DNA of 64,000 bases from Leclercia adecarboxylata (GCA_002360945.1 DERO01000008.1:199232-263231); one strand, 5' to 3'. Positions 19,202 through 34,269 are shown, counted from the stretch's first letter. Notes: generated by a model not told the origin, from the sequence alone. Made by a program: numbers and translations.

Positions 19202-19240
19202 AAAATGTCTGACTGTAACCATTACAGTCAGACATTTTTA
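19202..19240 (+). terminator. Very strong terminator closing the small cassette
   Basis: AAAATGTCTGACTGTAA and TTACAGTCAGACATTTT make a perfect 17-bp stem with a three-base CCA loop, flanked by A and T runs on both sides, so it can stop transcription in both directions (the small cassette from the left, yczR from the right). Confidence 0.9.
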
Positions 19241-19313
19241 AATCGCCCTTTCTGCGCCGTTATTTGTGCGCCCGCTCACTTTTTGCCGGTAATAAATATT
19301 GCCGTTGCAGGCG

Positions 19314-20735
19314 TTATACAAGGGTACGCTTGAATGATTGCCCGCTTTTATTCAGCGCCAGCCACAGCGGCTTGATCCGCACCAGTGCACTTTCCAGCTC
19401 AGCAGGTTCCAGCGAAAAGGGCATCCGTAGAAAGCGGTCAAAGGCTCCGGAAAGGCCAAAGCGCGTCCCGGTTCCCAGATGAATACCTGCCGCTTCGGCG
19501 CGGGCAGCCAGTTGAGTGGCCAGCATATCCGGCAGCTCCACCCAGTAGGAGAGCCCGCCTTCCGGCATCTGGAAACGCCACTGTGGAAAATGTTCCCGCA
19601 ATAACGCCGCGCAGCGATCGCGTCGCTCACGCAGCATCTGCCGCCGCGCCGGTAAAAAGGTGTCGCCATTCTCAATCAGCCACAGGGTTGCCAGTTGCTC
19701 CAGCAGCGGCGAGCCAAGATCGAGGGTATCGCGGGTTTGCGCCAGGGTTGCGATAGTGCGCGCCGGAGCACGAACCCAGCCCAGACGCAGGCCTCCCCAG
19801 AAACTTTTTCCCGCCGAGCCGAGGGTAATGACATTGCCGTTCGGGCAGAAGGCGGCCAGCGGCGGCGGGGGAGGAGCATCGAACCAGAGATCGACCATGG
19901 TTTCATCCACCACCAGCGTGGTACGGGCCCGGGCGGCAATAGCGGCGATGGCCTCACGGCTGGCGGCGTCCATGCAGCGGCCGGTAGGATTGTGAAAGTC
20001 CGGCATCAGGTAAGCCAGGTGAGGCGCGGTCTGGGCGAGGGTGGCGGCAAAGCCGTCGATATCCCAGCCGGTTTGCGGTAGCGATACGCCAACCGGCCGA
20101 CAGGATGCCCCCTGAATGGCGGCGATAGCCAGCGGGTAGGTAGGATGATCCACCACCACCCGATCGCCGGGGCCGGTAAACATCCGCAGCACCAGCGCCA
20201 GCCCGCTGACCGCACCGTTCACCACCATCACCTCCTCCGGCCGGGTAGGCAGACCGCGTGCGGTGTAGCGTGCGGCGATGGCCTCGCGCAGCGCCAGCAA
20301 TCCCAGCTGGTCGTAGCCGGTTTGCGTCAGATGCTGCGTAATGGCGGTCAGGGCGTGGGTATAAGCCTGATGGATCTCCGGCCCGGCACCCAGTGCCGCG
20401 GTGGAGAGGTCCAACGCTGCACTGGCGTTGGCGCGGGTCGGGGGCGTGCGGTTGTCGGGCAGGATCACCCGGGATCCGCTGCCGTGGCGGCTTTCGAGGT
20501 AGCCTTCATCGCGCAGATGCGCAAGCGCGCTGCTGACGGTGGTACGGCTCACCTCCAGGGTTAAGGCCAGCTCGCGTTCGCCCGGCAGGCGGGTATCCAG
20601 CGCCAGCCTGCCGTCGAGGATCAGCAGGCGTAGCGCATCGGCCAACTGACGCCATAGCGGGGTGCGGGAGGTCTCCTGCTGCCAGTGGCCCAGCAGGCGA
20701 ACTAATGACTGGCTTCCAAAACGACGCGATGACAT
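19314..20735 (-). CDS. yczR: MocR/GntR-family PLP-dependent regulator YczR
   Basis: This 473-residue MocR regulator fuses an N-terminal GntR-type winged helix (about 20-92, with PGERELALTLEVSRTTVSSALAHLRDEGYL) to a fold-type I aminotransferase domain (about 115-465). In the latter NPTG is at 249-252, DET at 277-279, and Lys310 in GSAGKSFWGG is the predicted PLP lysine. It is divergent from a YczE-type membrane protein with 84 bases between starts. The same pair in Salmonella and Bacillus is named YczR/YczE. The effector is unknown to me. The pair is absent at this site in E. coli. Confidence 0.85.
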   Translation of the reverse strand: MSSRRFGSQSLVRLLGHWQQETSRTPLWRQLADALRLLILDGRLALDTRLPGERELALTLEVSRTTVSSALAHLRDEGYLESRHGSGSRVILPDNRTPPTRANASAALDLSTAALGAGPEIHQAYTHALTAITQHLTQTGYDQLGLLALREAIAARYTARGLPTRPEEVMVVNGAVSGLALVLRMFTGPGDRVVVDHPTYPLAIAAIQGASCRPVGVSLPQTGWDIDGFAATLAQTAPHLAYLMPDFHNPTGRCMDAASREAIAAIAARARTTLVVDETMVDLWFDAPPPPPLAAFCPNGNVITLGSAGKSFWGGLRLGWVRAPARTIATLAQTRDTLDLGSPLLEQLATLWLIENGDTFLPARRQMLRERRDRCAALLREHFPQWRFQMPEGGLSYWVELPDMLATQLAARAEAAGIHLGTGTRFGLSGAFDRFLRMPFSLEPAELESALVRIKPLWLALNKSGQSFKRTLV

Positions 20736-20740
20736 AAGCA

Positions 20741-20762
20741 GTCCACTTTTTCAAAACTGGAC
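20741..20762. promoter_or_regulatory. Inverted repeat in the yczR-yczE divergent promoter
   Basis: GTCCA (20741-20745) and TGGAC (20758-20762) form an interrupted palindrome five bases upstream of the yczR start. It is a candidate YczR operator; MocR factors often use direct or inverted repeats in such gaps. Inference only. Confidence 0.4.
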
Positions 20763-20819
20763 ATTAATCATAGGGCCATTTCGGGTAATGATGAAAGCAG
20801 AGATAACCGGAGAAAGATC

Positions 20820-21428
20820 ATGTTACGTCGATTACTTCAGCTTTACGTCGGATTAAGCCTGTATGGCCTGTCAACGGCGATGTTTGTGCGAGCGGATCTG
20901 GGGGCCGATCCCTGGAATGTCTTCCACCTCGGGGTGGCAAAACTGCTGGCAATGGATATTGGCACCGTGATGATCCTCACCGGGGTGCTGGTACTGCTGT
21001 TCTGGATCCCGCTGCGGCAGCGCCCGGGCCTCGGCACCATCAGTAACGTGATTGTCATTGGTCTGGCCGCCGATGCCGCCCTGGCGCTGCTTCCACCCGT
21101 TGAGTCACTGATAGCGCGCAGCCTGCTGCTGGTCAGCGCGGTGATCGTCAATGCGCTGGCGACCGGGATGTATATTGGTGCCGGGTTTGGTTCCGGGCCG
21201 CGCGACGGCCTGATGACCGGGATCAATGCCCGTACCGGTTGGTCGGTTCGCAGCGTGCGCACGGCGATTGAGGTGTCAGTCCTGCTGATTGGCTGCGTGC
21301 TGGGGGGAACGTTTGGCGTAGGCACCGTGCTGTATGCCTTAAGCATTGGCCCGCTGATCCAGATCTGCCTGCCGTGGTTTCGTCAGAAGCCGCGTGTGTT
21401 AGTCCCGGAGCCTGAGCGCGTTGTCTGA
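20820..21428 (+). CDS. yczE: YczE-family inner-membrane protein
   Basis: This 202-residue integral membrane protein of the YczE/YyaS/YitT family has about five hydrophobic segments (for example TVMILTGVLVLLFWIPL and SLLLVSAVIVNALATGMYI) and the family motif GAGFGSGPRDGLMTGI near residues 120-135. Its molecular role is not known to me; YczE in Bacillus has been linked to lipopeptide production. It is divergent from the MocR regulator YczR, which probably controls it. The gene ends two bases before a LacI-operator-like sequence that belongs to the next locus. Confidence 0.85.
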   Translation: MLRRLLQLYVGLSLYGLSTAMFVRADLGADPWNVFHLGVAKLLAMDIGTVMILTGVLVLLFWIPLRQRPGLGTISNVIVIGLAADAALALLPPVESLIARSLLLVSAVIVNALATGMYIGAGFGSGPRDGLMTGINARTGWSVRSVRTAIEVSVLLIGCVLGGTFGVGTVLYALSIGPLIQICLPWFRQKPRVLVPEPERVV

Positions 21429-21430
21429 TT

Positions 21431-21447
21431 TTGCGAAGCGCTCACAT
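21431..21447. promoter_or_regulatory. LacI operator upstream of lacI
   Basis: TTGCGAAGCGCTCACA (21431-21446) is the exact reverse complement of 16 bases of the operator in front of lacZ. Its centre is about 1225 bp from the lacZ operator, with lacI between them. It lies between the yczE stop and the lacI start, so it could act in autoregulation of lacI, looping, or both. Confidence 0.75.
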
Positions 21448-21504
21448 GCTTTACGCGGTGGGTTATGACAGAATACGCGCATCAGTCATTGCAATGCGAC
21501 GCGC

Positions 21505-22578
21505 ATGAAAGCCATAACCCTTTACGATGTTGCCCGCCTGGCGGGCGTTTCCTATCAGACCGTCTCGCGGGTCATCAATGACGCGGCGCATGTCTCTGCC
21601 CGTACCCGGGAGAAAGTGCTGCAGGCGATGGCCGAGCTACACTATGTCCCCAACCGCGGGGCCCAGCAGCTGGCCGGAAAGCGCACCCGCACCCTGGGGC
21701 TGATCACCACCGATCTGGCCCTGCACGCCCCCTCGCAAATTGCCTCGGCGGTGAAGAGCCGGGCGGGCGAGCGCGGGGCGAGCGTGTTGATCTCGATGGT
21801 CGAAAATCCCCAGCAGTGTCTGGCCGCCGTGCAGGAGCTGCTGGCTCAGCGGGTGGAGGGGTTGCTGGTCAACGTGCCGCTGGAGGATGAGCAGGCAGAG
21901 AGCCTGCAGGCGCAGGCCATTCCGGTGCCGGTACTCTTTCTCGATGTCTCACCCACCGCCCGGGTGCACAGCCTGGTGTTTGATGCCGAACAGGGGGCAG
22001 CCCTTGGCGCGCAGCATCTGCTGGCGCTGGGTCATCAGCGGATCGCCCTGCTCGGCGGGCCGCAAAGTTCCGTTTCGGCGCGTGCCCGTCTTGCGGGCTG
22101 GCTCTCCACGCTGGCATCGGCGGGCGTAGAGCCCTGCACCATCGTCCAGGGCGACTGGAGCGCCGCCTCGGGTTACGAGAAAGGCCATCAGCTGCTGGCC
22201 GGGGCCACGCTTCCACAGGCGATCCTGGTGGCAAACGATCAGATGGCGCTCGGCGTGATGCGCGCCTGTGCTGAAAAGGGCATTGCCGTGCCGGGTCAAC
22301 TCTCGATAGTGGGGTTTGACGACACCACCGACAGCGCCTGGTTTACCCCGCCGTTGACCACCGTTCGCCAGGCCTTTCGCGAGGCCGGGCTGCGCAGCGT
22401 GGAGTGGCTATTGGCGCAGCAGGGGCATGTCGGGCAGAATCCCGCGCAGACCCGTCTTCCCGTCACCCTGATCGAACGTCAATCCACCGCCCCGGAAGGG
22501 ATCCCCCAGGGCAGTGACGATCTGGCCCGGCAGTTAAAATCTCTGGCTCTGCTGGCCGAACAGCTGGCGCGCCGCTAA
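21505..22578 (+). CDS. lacI: Lactose operon repressor LacI
   Basis: This 357-residue repressor starts MKAITLYDVARLAGVSYQTVSRVINDAAHVS, with the LacI recognition helix YQTVSR identical to E. coli, which fits the conserved operator half-site. The hinge helix is NRGAQQLAGKRT, the core shows ALHAPSQI and DVSPTARVHSLVFD, and the C-terminal tetramerisation segment is Leu-rich (LARQLKSLALLAEQLARR). Residues TDLALHAPS and VANDQMALG in sugar-contacting regions are conserved. Presence of the leucine-heptad tail suggests a tetramer able to bridge two operators. It is followed directly by lacZ in the same direction. Confidence 0.95.
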   Translation: MKAITLYDVARLAGVSYQTVSRVINDAAHVSARTREKVLQAMAELHYVPNRGAQQLAGKRTRTLGLITTDLALHAPSQIASAVKSRAGERGASVLISMVENPQQCLAAVQELLAQRVEGLLVNVPLEDEQAESLQAQAIPVPVLFLDVSPTARVHSLVFDAEQGAALGAQHLLALGHQRIALLGGPQSSVSARARLAGWLSTLASAGVEPCTIVQGDWSAASGYEKGHQLLAGATLPQAILVANDQMALGVMRACAEKGIAVPGQLSIVGFDDTTDSAWFTPPLTTVRQAFREAGLRSVEWLLAQQGHVGQNPAQTRLPVTLIERQSTAPEGIPQGSDDLARQLKSLALLAEQLARR

Positions 22579-22584
22579 CGCTTT

Positions 22585-25769
<3,185 letters not shown>

Positions 25770-25827
25770 AATTAATCGCTGATGCGGTCACACCCTATGG
25801 CCGCACATCACTTCGGAGGTTTAACTG

Positions 25828-26181
25828 ATGAAGTATGTCGATGGTTTTGTGGTTGCCGTTCCCGCGAATAATAAGGAGGCTTATCGCGAGCTGGCAGCGA
25901 AAGCCGCGCCGCTGTTTAAAGAGTTTGGCGCGCTTCGTATCGTGGAGTGTTGGGCAGATGACGTGCCCGACGGCAAATTAACGGACTTTCGCCTGGCGGT
26001 GAAGGCGGAAGAGAACGAAGAAGTTGTCTTCAGCTGGATCGAATACCCTTCCAGAGAGGTTCGCGATGAAGCGAACCGCAAGATGATGAGCGATCCCCGA
26101 ATGAAAGAATTTGGCGAATCGATGCCGTTTGACGGTAAACGGATGATCTATGGTGGCTTCTCGCCGCTGCTTGACGAATAA
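25828..26181 (+). CDS. ybaA: DUF1428 protein YbaA
   Basis: This 117-residue cytoplasmic protein is nearly identical to E. coli YbaA (MKYVDGFVVAVPANNKEAYRE... RMIYGGFSPLLDE) and belongs to DUF1428, a ferredoxin-like dimeric alpha-beta barrel fold. Its function is unknown. CGGAGG lies nine bases before the ATG. It follows lacZ by 58 bases with no convincing terminator between, so some transcript may read through from lacZ. In E. coli ybaA comes next after ffs, so the genes between 18.7 and 25.8 kb are an addition or an E. coli loss. Confidence 0.92.
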   Translation: MKYVDGFVVAVPANNKEAYRELAAKAAPLFKEFGALRIVECWADDVPDGKLTDFRLAVKAEENEEVVFSWIEYPSREVRDEANRKMMSDPRMKEFGESMPFDGKRMIYGGFSPLLDE

Positions 26182-26187
26182 GCCTGG

Positions 26188-26213
26188 TGCCCGGCGGCGA
26201 TTCCCGCCGGGCA
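26188..26213. terminator. Bidirectional hairpin between ybaA and pdeB
   Basis: TGCCCGGCGG and CCGCCGGGCA form a perfect 10-bp stem with a six-base loop, directly abutting the stop codon of convergent pdeB. The T tract is poor, so termination strength is uncertain. Confidence 0.6.
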
Positions 26214-27782
26214 TTATTGGGGGGATTCCGGGTCGAGATTGTGCTCAGCCCACCGAATAAAGGCCTCTTTTGGCAGCGCTTTACTGTAAAACCAGCCCTG
26301 ACCGTACTGCACCCCGTGGCGGCGCAGCCAGGTCAACTGGCCTTCGGTTTCAATCCCTTCCGCCACCATATCCAGATTGAGCGATCGGGCCATTTCGATG
26401 ATATGCGGCGTCACGTTTTTATACTCCAGCGCGTCGACGAATGACTTATCGATTTTCAGGGTATCAACGTCAAGATCCTGCAGGTAGCTAAGACTGGAAT
26501 ACCCGGTGCCGAAATCATCAATATAGACCGAGTGCCCTGCGCGCCGGAATCCGGCAATGGCGGGGGCGCTGACGGTGGGATCGGCAAATCCCCGCTCGGT
26601 AAGCTCCAGGGCAATCTGCGACGGCGGGATCCGCCACTGATTGAGAAGACGGCTCAGCAACGGTGGCACCGAACCTGAGATCAAATCCGCGGGAGCAAGG
26701 TTAATCGAAATATGCTGATCCGGATGCTGGCGCAGCCATTCGCCCATCTCCTCGAACACTTTTTCGATAATAAGTGTGGTTAGCTGGTTCATCAGGCCAG
26801 TCTGCTCCGCCAGGGAGACGAAAATATCGGGAGAGAGATAGCTGCCGTCCTGCTGCGGCCAGCGGGCAAGCGCTTCCGCACCGGTCAGCCTGCCGCTGTT
26901 TAGTGCGACAATCGGCTGAAAATGAACCTGGAACTCCCGGGCGTTGATGGCATCCAGCAGGCGATGCCGGGGGGATTGCAGGCGGCGTAACACGCGCAAG
27001 ACAAACCAGGCCGTCAATAAACTGATCAGCATGCCAAAAGGCAACCAGAAATAAAGCTGGTGGTGCCAACTCTCTTTTAACGGCTTCAGGGACGCCCAGG
27101 CCACAATGGCAAACCCCAGGTCGGGCACGTTGTGCACATCGTACATCGCGCCGTTATGTTGAAAATGCGAGTTACCGTCCCGCTGCATTTGATTGAACAC
27201 CTGCATATCCAGGCTGTTACTGCTGGCGAAAACGAGATTACGCCGGATACCGACCAGCGCGACGTCGATCGGCCAGGAGCCAAAGGGGATCACGTCGATC
27301 AGCGAGGCGGGGTCGATCATCACGATGTAATGGCCTGTGCCAATGGCGGCCATATAGCGCTTCAGATTGAGATCGTTGTGCGAGGTGACCCAGGCCCGAT
27401 AGCCATCGGGCGTGATCCGCATTGCCGGGGGAAAGGGGGCGGCCTGGCTCTCTTGCTCCAGCGAAGAGCAGCGCGGTTTGAGATCGTCAACGTAGATCAC
27501 TTCCTGGATATAGCGCCAGGAGAAAGAGGCACGGCGCATCACCAGCGCATGTTCGCGACTGCACGGGATCCCTTTGAAAGCCTCCATTTCGTTGAGCGCG
27601 GATTTGGCCTGGGTAATCACTTTGTCAGTACGAATCTGGACGCGAGAAGAGTAGTCGTTCAGATCGTCAACAAACTTATCTTCCGCATTACGGTGCGCCA
27701 GCCAGACGCTCAGGCAGACAGGAACAAGCACTGCAATAATGAGTACGCAGGTCACCACACTAACCAGGTGTCGGGTTGTCAT
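26214..27782 (-). CDS. pdeB: Cyclic-di-GMP phosphodiesterase PdeB (YlaB)
   Basis: This 522-residue protein has an N-terminal membrane helix (about 8-30), a periplasmic CSS-motif sensor domain with Cys in GIPCSRE and the CSS of RCSSLEQE (about residues 100-107), a second membrane helix (about 240-262), and a cytoplasmic EAL domain (about 275-520). The EAL motif reads GAEALARW and the metal-site motif DDFGTGYSS is intact, so c-di-GMP hydrolysis is expected. CSS domains respond to periplasmic thiol redox state in E. coli. No GGDEF domain is present. It is convergent with ybaA. Confidence 0.93.
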   Translation of the reverse strand: MTTRHLVSVVTCVLIIAVLVPVCLSVWLAHRNAEDKFVDDLNDYSSRVQIRTDKVITQAKSALNEMEAFKGIPCSREHALVMRRASFSWRYIQEVIYVDDLKPRCSSLEQESQAAPFPPAMRITPDGYRAWVTSHNDLNLKRYMAAIGTGHYIVMIDPASLIDVIPFGSWPIDVALVGIRRNLVFASSNSLDMQVFNQMQRDGNSHFQHNGAMYDVHNVPDLGFAIVAWASLKPLKESWHHQLYFWLPFGMLISLLTAWFVLRVLRRLQSPRHRLLDAINAREFQVHFQPIVALNSGRLTGAEALARWPQQDGSYLSPDIFVSLAEQTGLMNQLTTLIIEKVFEEMGEWLRQHPDQHISINLAPADLISGSVPPLLSRLLNQWRIPPSQIALELTERGFADPTVSAPAIAGFRRAGHSVYIDDFGTGYSSLSYLQDLDVDTLKIDKSFVDALEYKNVTPHIIEMARSLNLDMVAEGIETEGQLTWLRRHGVQYGQGWFYSKALPKEAFIRWAEHNLDPESPQ

Positions 27783-27936
27783 GCTCCTGTTTCCTTTTTA
27801 TAACGCCAGGCGAGGGGCGCACAAGTCGATGACATTAAAACGGAAAGCCACGCTGAAGTGTAGAACTATTTTAGAGACGTTTACGGGCCGCTTATTCGAC
27901 CTGAGTTGTTTTTCCATCGCCACTCGGATATGCTTA

Positions 27937-27953
27937 TTGTTATGTTATAACAA
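27937..27953. promoter_or_regulatory. Zur-like palindrome before rpmJ2
   Basis: TTGTTATGTTATAACAA has 7-bp perfect arms around a three-base centre and carries the GTTATAAC core of enterobacterial Zur boxes. It ends 21 bases before the rpmJ2 start codon. It predicts expression under zinc shortage. Confidence 0.7.
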
Positions 27954-27974
27954 ATCACTTGGTGAGGGTTAACG

Positions 27975-28115
27975 ATGCAGGTTCTCAATTCATTGCGCAG
28001 TGCAAAACAACGTCATGCGGATTGCCAGATCGTCAAACGTAAGGGGCGGCTGTATGTGATATGCAAATCCAATCCGCGCTTCAAGGCGGTGCAGGGGCGT
28101 AAGAAGAGACGTTAG
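27975..28115 (+). CDS. rpmJ2: Alternative 50S ribosomal protein L36 (zinc-free)
   Basis: This 46-residue protein reads [20 protein letters not shown] ... RKKRR and matches E. coli YkgO. It is the C-minus form of L36, lacking the four-residue zinc ribbon of RpmJ and keeping a single Cys (residue 17). Such paralogues replace the zinc-binding protein when zinc is scarce. In E. coli it follows rpmE2 (ykgM); here no rpmE2 is adjacent. A Zur-like palindrome lies just upstream, and GTGAGGG precedes the ATG. Confidence 0.93.
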   Translation: MQVLNSLRSAKQRHADCQIVKRKGRLYVICKSNPRFKAVQGRKKRR

Positions 28116-28173
28116 GTCAGAACAGAAGGCTGCCGCTAACAGCGAGACTGTCGGCGGCAGGCCTGCGCGTGCA

Positions 28174-28638
28174 TCAGGCGGCCACGCGGGAGAGGGTAAA
28201 GACGTCGTAGAAAGAGAGCTCGCCTTTGGTGGCGATCATTTTTTGCAGTTTTTCTTTTTGCTGCGACTCAACCTCGGGGGAGTGCAGGATGCTGTCGATC
28301 AACTGGTTGGGCACATAGCGGGTGTTGTACCACTCACCGTTGTAGCAGACGCGAAAATCGAGCACATCAATATCTTCGTAGCGGTAGCGCGGATTAACGT
28401 CAAAGAAGAAGAAGGCGTTAAAGACGACAAACAAGACCACCAGGAGCCAGACAGAGCCGATCAGCGTTTCTGACTGCAGCATCACCACCAGCGTTGCCAG
28501 CCAGGCGGCATACATGGCGACAAACAGCCCCGGATGTTTGCGAATAAAGCTGATGCTAAAGCGCGGTTTGTTATCACGCTTTTCGCGTACATTGAGATCA
28601 TCAATGGTTTCGGTTAGCAGGCGTTGTATCTCGGTCAT
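28174..28638 (-). CDS. ylaC: Inner-membrane protein YlaC
   Basis: This 154-residue protein has a basic cytoplasmic N-terminus, two adjacent membrane helices (about 33-75, [18 protein letters not shown] and [20 protein letters not shown]), and a soluble C-terminal domain (ICNGEW-like region around 97-110 and [12 protein letters not shown] near the end). It matches E. coli YlaC along its length. The function is unknown to me. Confidence 0.9.
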   Translation of the reverse strand: MTEIQRLLTETIDDLNVREKRDNKPRFSISFIRKHPGLFVAMYAAWLATLVVMLQSETLIGSVWLLVVLFVVFNAFFFFDVNPRYRYEDIDVLDFRVCYNGEWYNTRYVPNQLIDSILHSPEVESQQKEKLQKMIATKGELSFYDVFTLSRVAA

Positions 28639-28799
28639 CTTCTGCCCTTTCTCAAATCAACTTAAAACGGGGGATCCGTGTATTTTAAGTGACCACAATG
28701 TTTGTGGAAAGTAACAGTTACGCTAAGAAAAAACATAACAGTTGCCAGGAAAGGGCGGGTCAGATGATGCGGTGAATCAGTTCAGTGTACGTCACCCAA

Positions 28800-29018
28800 T
28801 CAGCGTACAAATTTCCATACTGCGGTAGGAATTTTATCGTACAGCTTATTCATGGTGAGTTCAGCCAGGCGATGATCCGCTGCGGAATAGAATACCGCTA
28901 ACTCATTATCAGAAAGCTCGTATTTATTTTTCTCAATGACACGTTCAAGGGTGTCAATTGACTGACAACGTCGCAAACGCATCAAATAATCAGTCTTGGT
29001 TAATGGTTTATCAGACAT
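28800..29018 (-). CDS. hha: Haemolysin expression-modulating protein Hha
   Basis: Hha is a 72-residue nucleoid-associated protein of the YmoA family. It binds H-NS/StpA filaments and strengthens silencing of horizontally acquired genes. The sequence ([20 protein letters not shown] ... [15 protein letters not shown]) is nearly identical to E. coli. The stop codon falls at 28800. It is 8 bases downstream of tomB in one operon. In E. coli Hha and TomB have been described as a toxin-antitoxin-like pair affecting biofilm and persistence. Confidence 0.97.
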   Translation of the reverse strand: MSDKPLTKTDYLMRLRRCQSIDTLERVIEKNKYELSDNELAVFYSAADHRLAELTMNKLYDKIPTAVWKFVR

Positions 29019-29026
29019 AAAGTCAC

Positions 29027-29419
29027 CTAATTGTTTGTAATAGTTTTAACCGGAGTAGCTAACGGGTTAGCCCTGCTTGCATTGACAAAACAACGAAAAA
29101 GCCGATTGCCCGATTTACGCCATTTTTGCAAATCCTGTGCGTTAATGCCGTAGCTGCTGAATAACATAAAAGTGTCATCCAGGTATTCGTCAATTTGCTC
29201 AATCAACTTATTATCTTCGTTATACTTAATTTTATAATTAAGGGCGAAGGTTGCTATATGCTCAATCAACTCGTTTAGCTGCAAATTTATGGCAGAAGTA
29301 GGGTCATTGACCCAGCCATGGTTGCTTTCATCGAGATTGGAAAGGCAGTCATGGTACAGGGATTCACAAAGGAATTTCAACTGTGCAATATCTTGCCTTT
29401 TGGGCGAGTATTCGTCCAT
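29027..29419 (-). CDS. tomB: Hha antagonist / biofilm modulator TomB (YbaJ)
   Basis: This 130-residue cytoplasmic protein ([20 protein letters not shown]...) is the partner of Hha. It attenuates Hha toxicity in E. coli in an oxygen-dependent way through a conserved Cys, here probably the Cys in [11 protein letters not shown] (about residue 112). The E. coli protein is 124 residues; this one has a slightly longer, different C-terminal tail ([14 protein letters not shown]). AAAAGGGGATG before the ATG is the ribosome site. It is first in the tomB-hha operon. Confidence 0.95.
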   Translation of the reverse strand: MDEYSPKRQDIAQLKFLCESLYHDCLSNLDESNHGWVNDPTSAINLQLNELIEHIATFALNYKIKYNEDNKLIEQIDEYLDDTFMLFSSYGINAQDLQKWRKSGNRLFRCFVNASRANPLATPVKTITNN

Positions 29420-29856
29420 AGCGCATCCCCTTTTTGAGTGATTTTTTACTCACCGAACATCGTTGTCGGGAAGGGTACAACTGACTTAGCGTCAACGACT
29501 ACTGTAATGCGTCTTGCCTTTAACTATAATCTACTCTAATCAGGATTTCACCGCGCTATTACGAAAAATTACAATTACGCAGCAGGTTAAAGGGTTTCGC
29601 GGTCGCTATGTTATATATTGTTTTCTCCTGATGACGATCGTGTCTTATCACCATCCTCGATTTTTCAGCCGTCTCTATAATCGCAACCAGGCGCGATCAT
29701 ATACAAAAAAACACCAGGAATACTCTTAATAACTAAGAAGCAACGCAAGAATTTAAGAATTTGTGTAAGAGGACTGGGATAAATATGATAAGACGTTTAA
29801 AGGTGACAGAAAATATATAAATCGCCAATAAGCTTATTTTATGATTTTCAATTGCT
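29420..29856. other. AT-rich gap between tomB and the acrB end
   Basis: This 437-base stretch has no gene I can support. It must carry the tomB promoter (leftward). A rightward 71-codon open frame at 29514-29729 lacks a good ribosome site and has no recognisable sequence. A short frame at 29785-29820 (11 codons) after AGAGGAC is too small to call. Confidence 0.5.
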
Positions 29857-29889
29857 AAAAAAAAGGCCGCATTAGCGGCCTTTTTAGCT
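29857..29889 (-). terminator. Terminator of acrAB
   Basis: AAAGGCCGC and GCGGCCTTT with an ATTA loop, flanked by A and T tracts on both sides. It stands 24 bases beyond the acrB stop and can work in both directions. Confidence 0.9.
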
Positions 29890-29912
29890 GTTAACAGCAG
29901 GATTCTGGTCTT

Positions 29913-33056
<3,144 letters not shown>

Positions 33057-33075
33057 TTAACGGCTCCTGTTTAAG

Positions 33076-34269
33076 TTAAGACTTAGGTTGTTCTGACTGG
33101 CCGCCTGCGGAGGCTTGTTGTTGATTGTCAGACGTGACCTCTTGCGCTTTAACCTGGGCGCCCGGGCGAACTTTTTGTAAACCGGTAATAATGACGCGAT
33201 CGCCATCTTTCAGACCGTCGGTGACCAGCCATTTGTCACCAATCGCCTGGGTGGCGGTGATCTGACGGACTTCGACTTTGTCTTCAGCGCCAATGACCAT
33301 GGCACTGGCATCGCCGCGCGGCGTACGGGTTACACCCTGCTGTGGAACCAGCAGTGCGGTTGGATTAGTCCCTTCTTCCAGGCTTGCGCGAACGAACATA
33401 CCCGGTAACAGCGTATGATTCGGGTTCGGGAAGATGGCGCGCAGGGTGATAGAACCGGTGGTCTGATCGACCGTCACGTCAGAGAACTCGAGGCTGCCGG
33501 CCTGTGGGAACTTAATGCCGTCGCTGGTAACCAGTTCCACTTTCGCTTTGCCGTTTTCCTGCTTCAGGGTGCCGTTTTCGAGCTCCTGTTTCAGACGCAG
33601 GAAATCATTGCTCGACTGAGTGACATCGACGTAGATCGGGTCAAGCTGCTGCACGGTAGCCAGCGCGTTGGTCTGGCCGCTCTGCACCAGGGCACCTTCA
33701 GTCACGGACGATTTGCCAATGCGACCGCTGATAGGCGAGGTCACTTTGGTATAGGCCAGGTTAATACGTGCGGTTTCAACGGCGGCTTTCGCAGCGGTAA
33801 CGGCAGCATTAGCCTGCTGAGCATCGGCCTGGGCACTATCGTATTCCTGTTGGCTGATGTACTGAGTACCCAACAGTTTCTGATAACGGCTGACGGTCAG
33901 CTGGGCAATTTTTGCCGCAGCCTGGGCTTTAGCCAGATCGCCTTTTGCACTTTCGTAATTAGCCTGATAGGTAGCGGGATCAATCTGATACAGAGAATCA
34001 CCTGCTTTAACATCACCACCTTCCGTAAAATTACGTTTCAGGATGATGCCACTCACCTGTGGACGCACTTCAGCAATGCGGTAAGCGCTGGTTCGGCCGG
34101 GTAATTCTGTTGTTATCTGGAGAGGTTCGGATTTGAGCGTCACGACGCCAACTTCTGGCACCTGCTGAGCCCCTTGTTGAGCCTGTTTTTCGTCACATCC
34201 TGTAAGCGCTAAGCTGCCTGAGAGCATCAGAACGATCGCCAGAGGCGTTAACCCTCTGTTTTTGTTCAT
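33076..34269 (-). CDS. acrA: Periplasmic adaptor lipoprotein AcrA
   Basis: AcrA is the 397-residue membrane-fusion protein bridging AcrB and TolC. It starts MNKNRGLTPLAIVLMLSGSLALTGCDEK with lipobox LTGC (Cys25 lipidated), then the beta-barrel, lipoyl (RPQVSGIILKRNF) and alpha-hairpin domains (about 98-170), and the membrane-proximal domain. The ATG at 34269 was chosen over a longer frame because it gives the exact E. coli length and a proper lipoprotein signal. It is first gene of acrAB and divergent from acrR. Confidence 0.98.
   Translation of the reverse strand: MNKNRGLTPLAIVLMLSGSLALTGCDEKQAQQGAQQVPEVGVVTLKSEPLQITTELPGRTSAYRIAEVRPQVSGIILKRNFTEGGDVKAGDSLYQIDPATYQANYESAKGDLAKAQAAAKIAQLTVSRYQKLLGTQYISQQEYDSAQADAQQANAAVTAAKAAVETARINLAYTKVTSPISGRIGKSSVTEGALVQSGQTNALATVQQLDPIYVDVTQSSNDFLRLKQELENGTLKQENGKAKVELVTSDGIKFPQAGSLEFSDVTVDQTTGSITLRAIFPNPNHTLLPGMFVRASLEEGTNPTALLVPQQGVTRTPRGDASAMVIGAEDKVEVRQITATQAIGDKWLVTDGLKDGDRVIITGLQKVRPGAQVKAQEVTSDNQQQASAGGQSEQPKS

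Noticed and set aside
29514..29729. Possible 71-residue protein between tomB and acrB
   Set aside because: No good ribosome site, no homology I recognise, and the region is AT-rich and likely regulatory.
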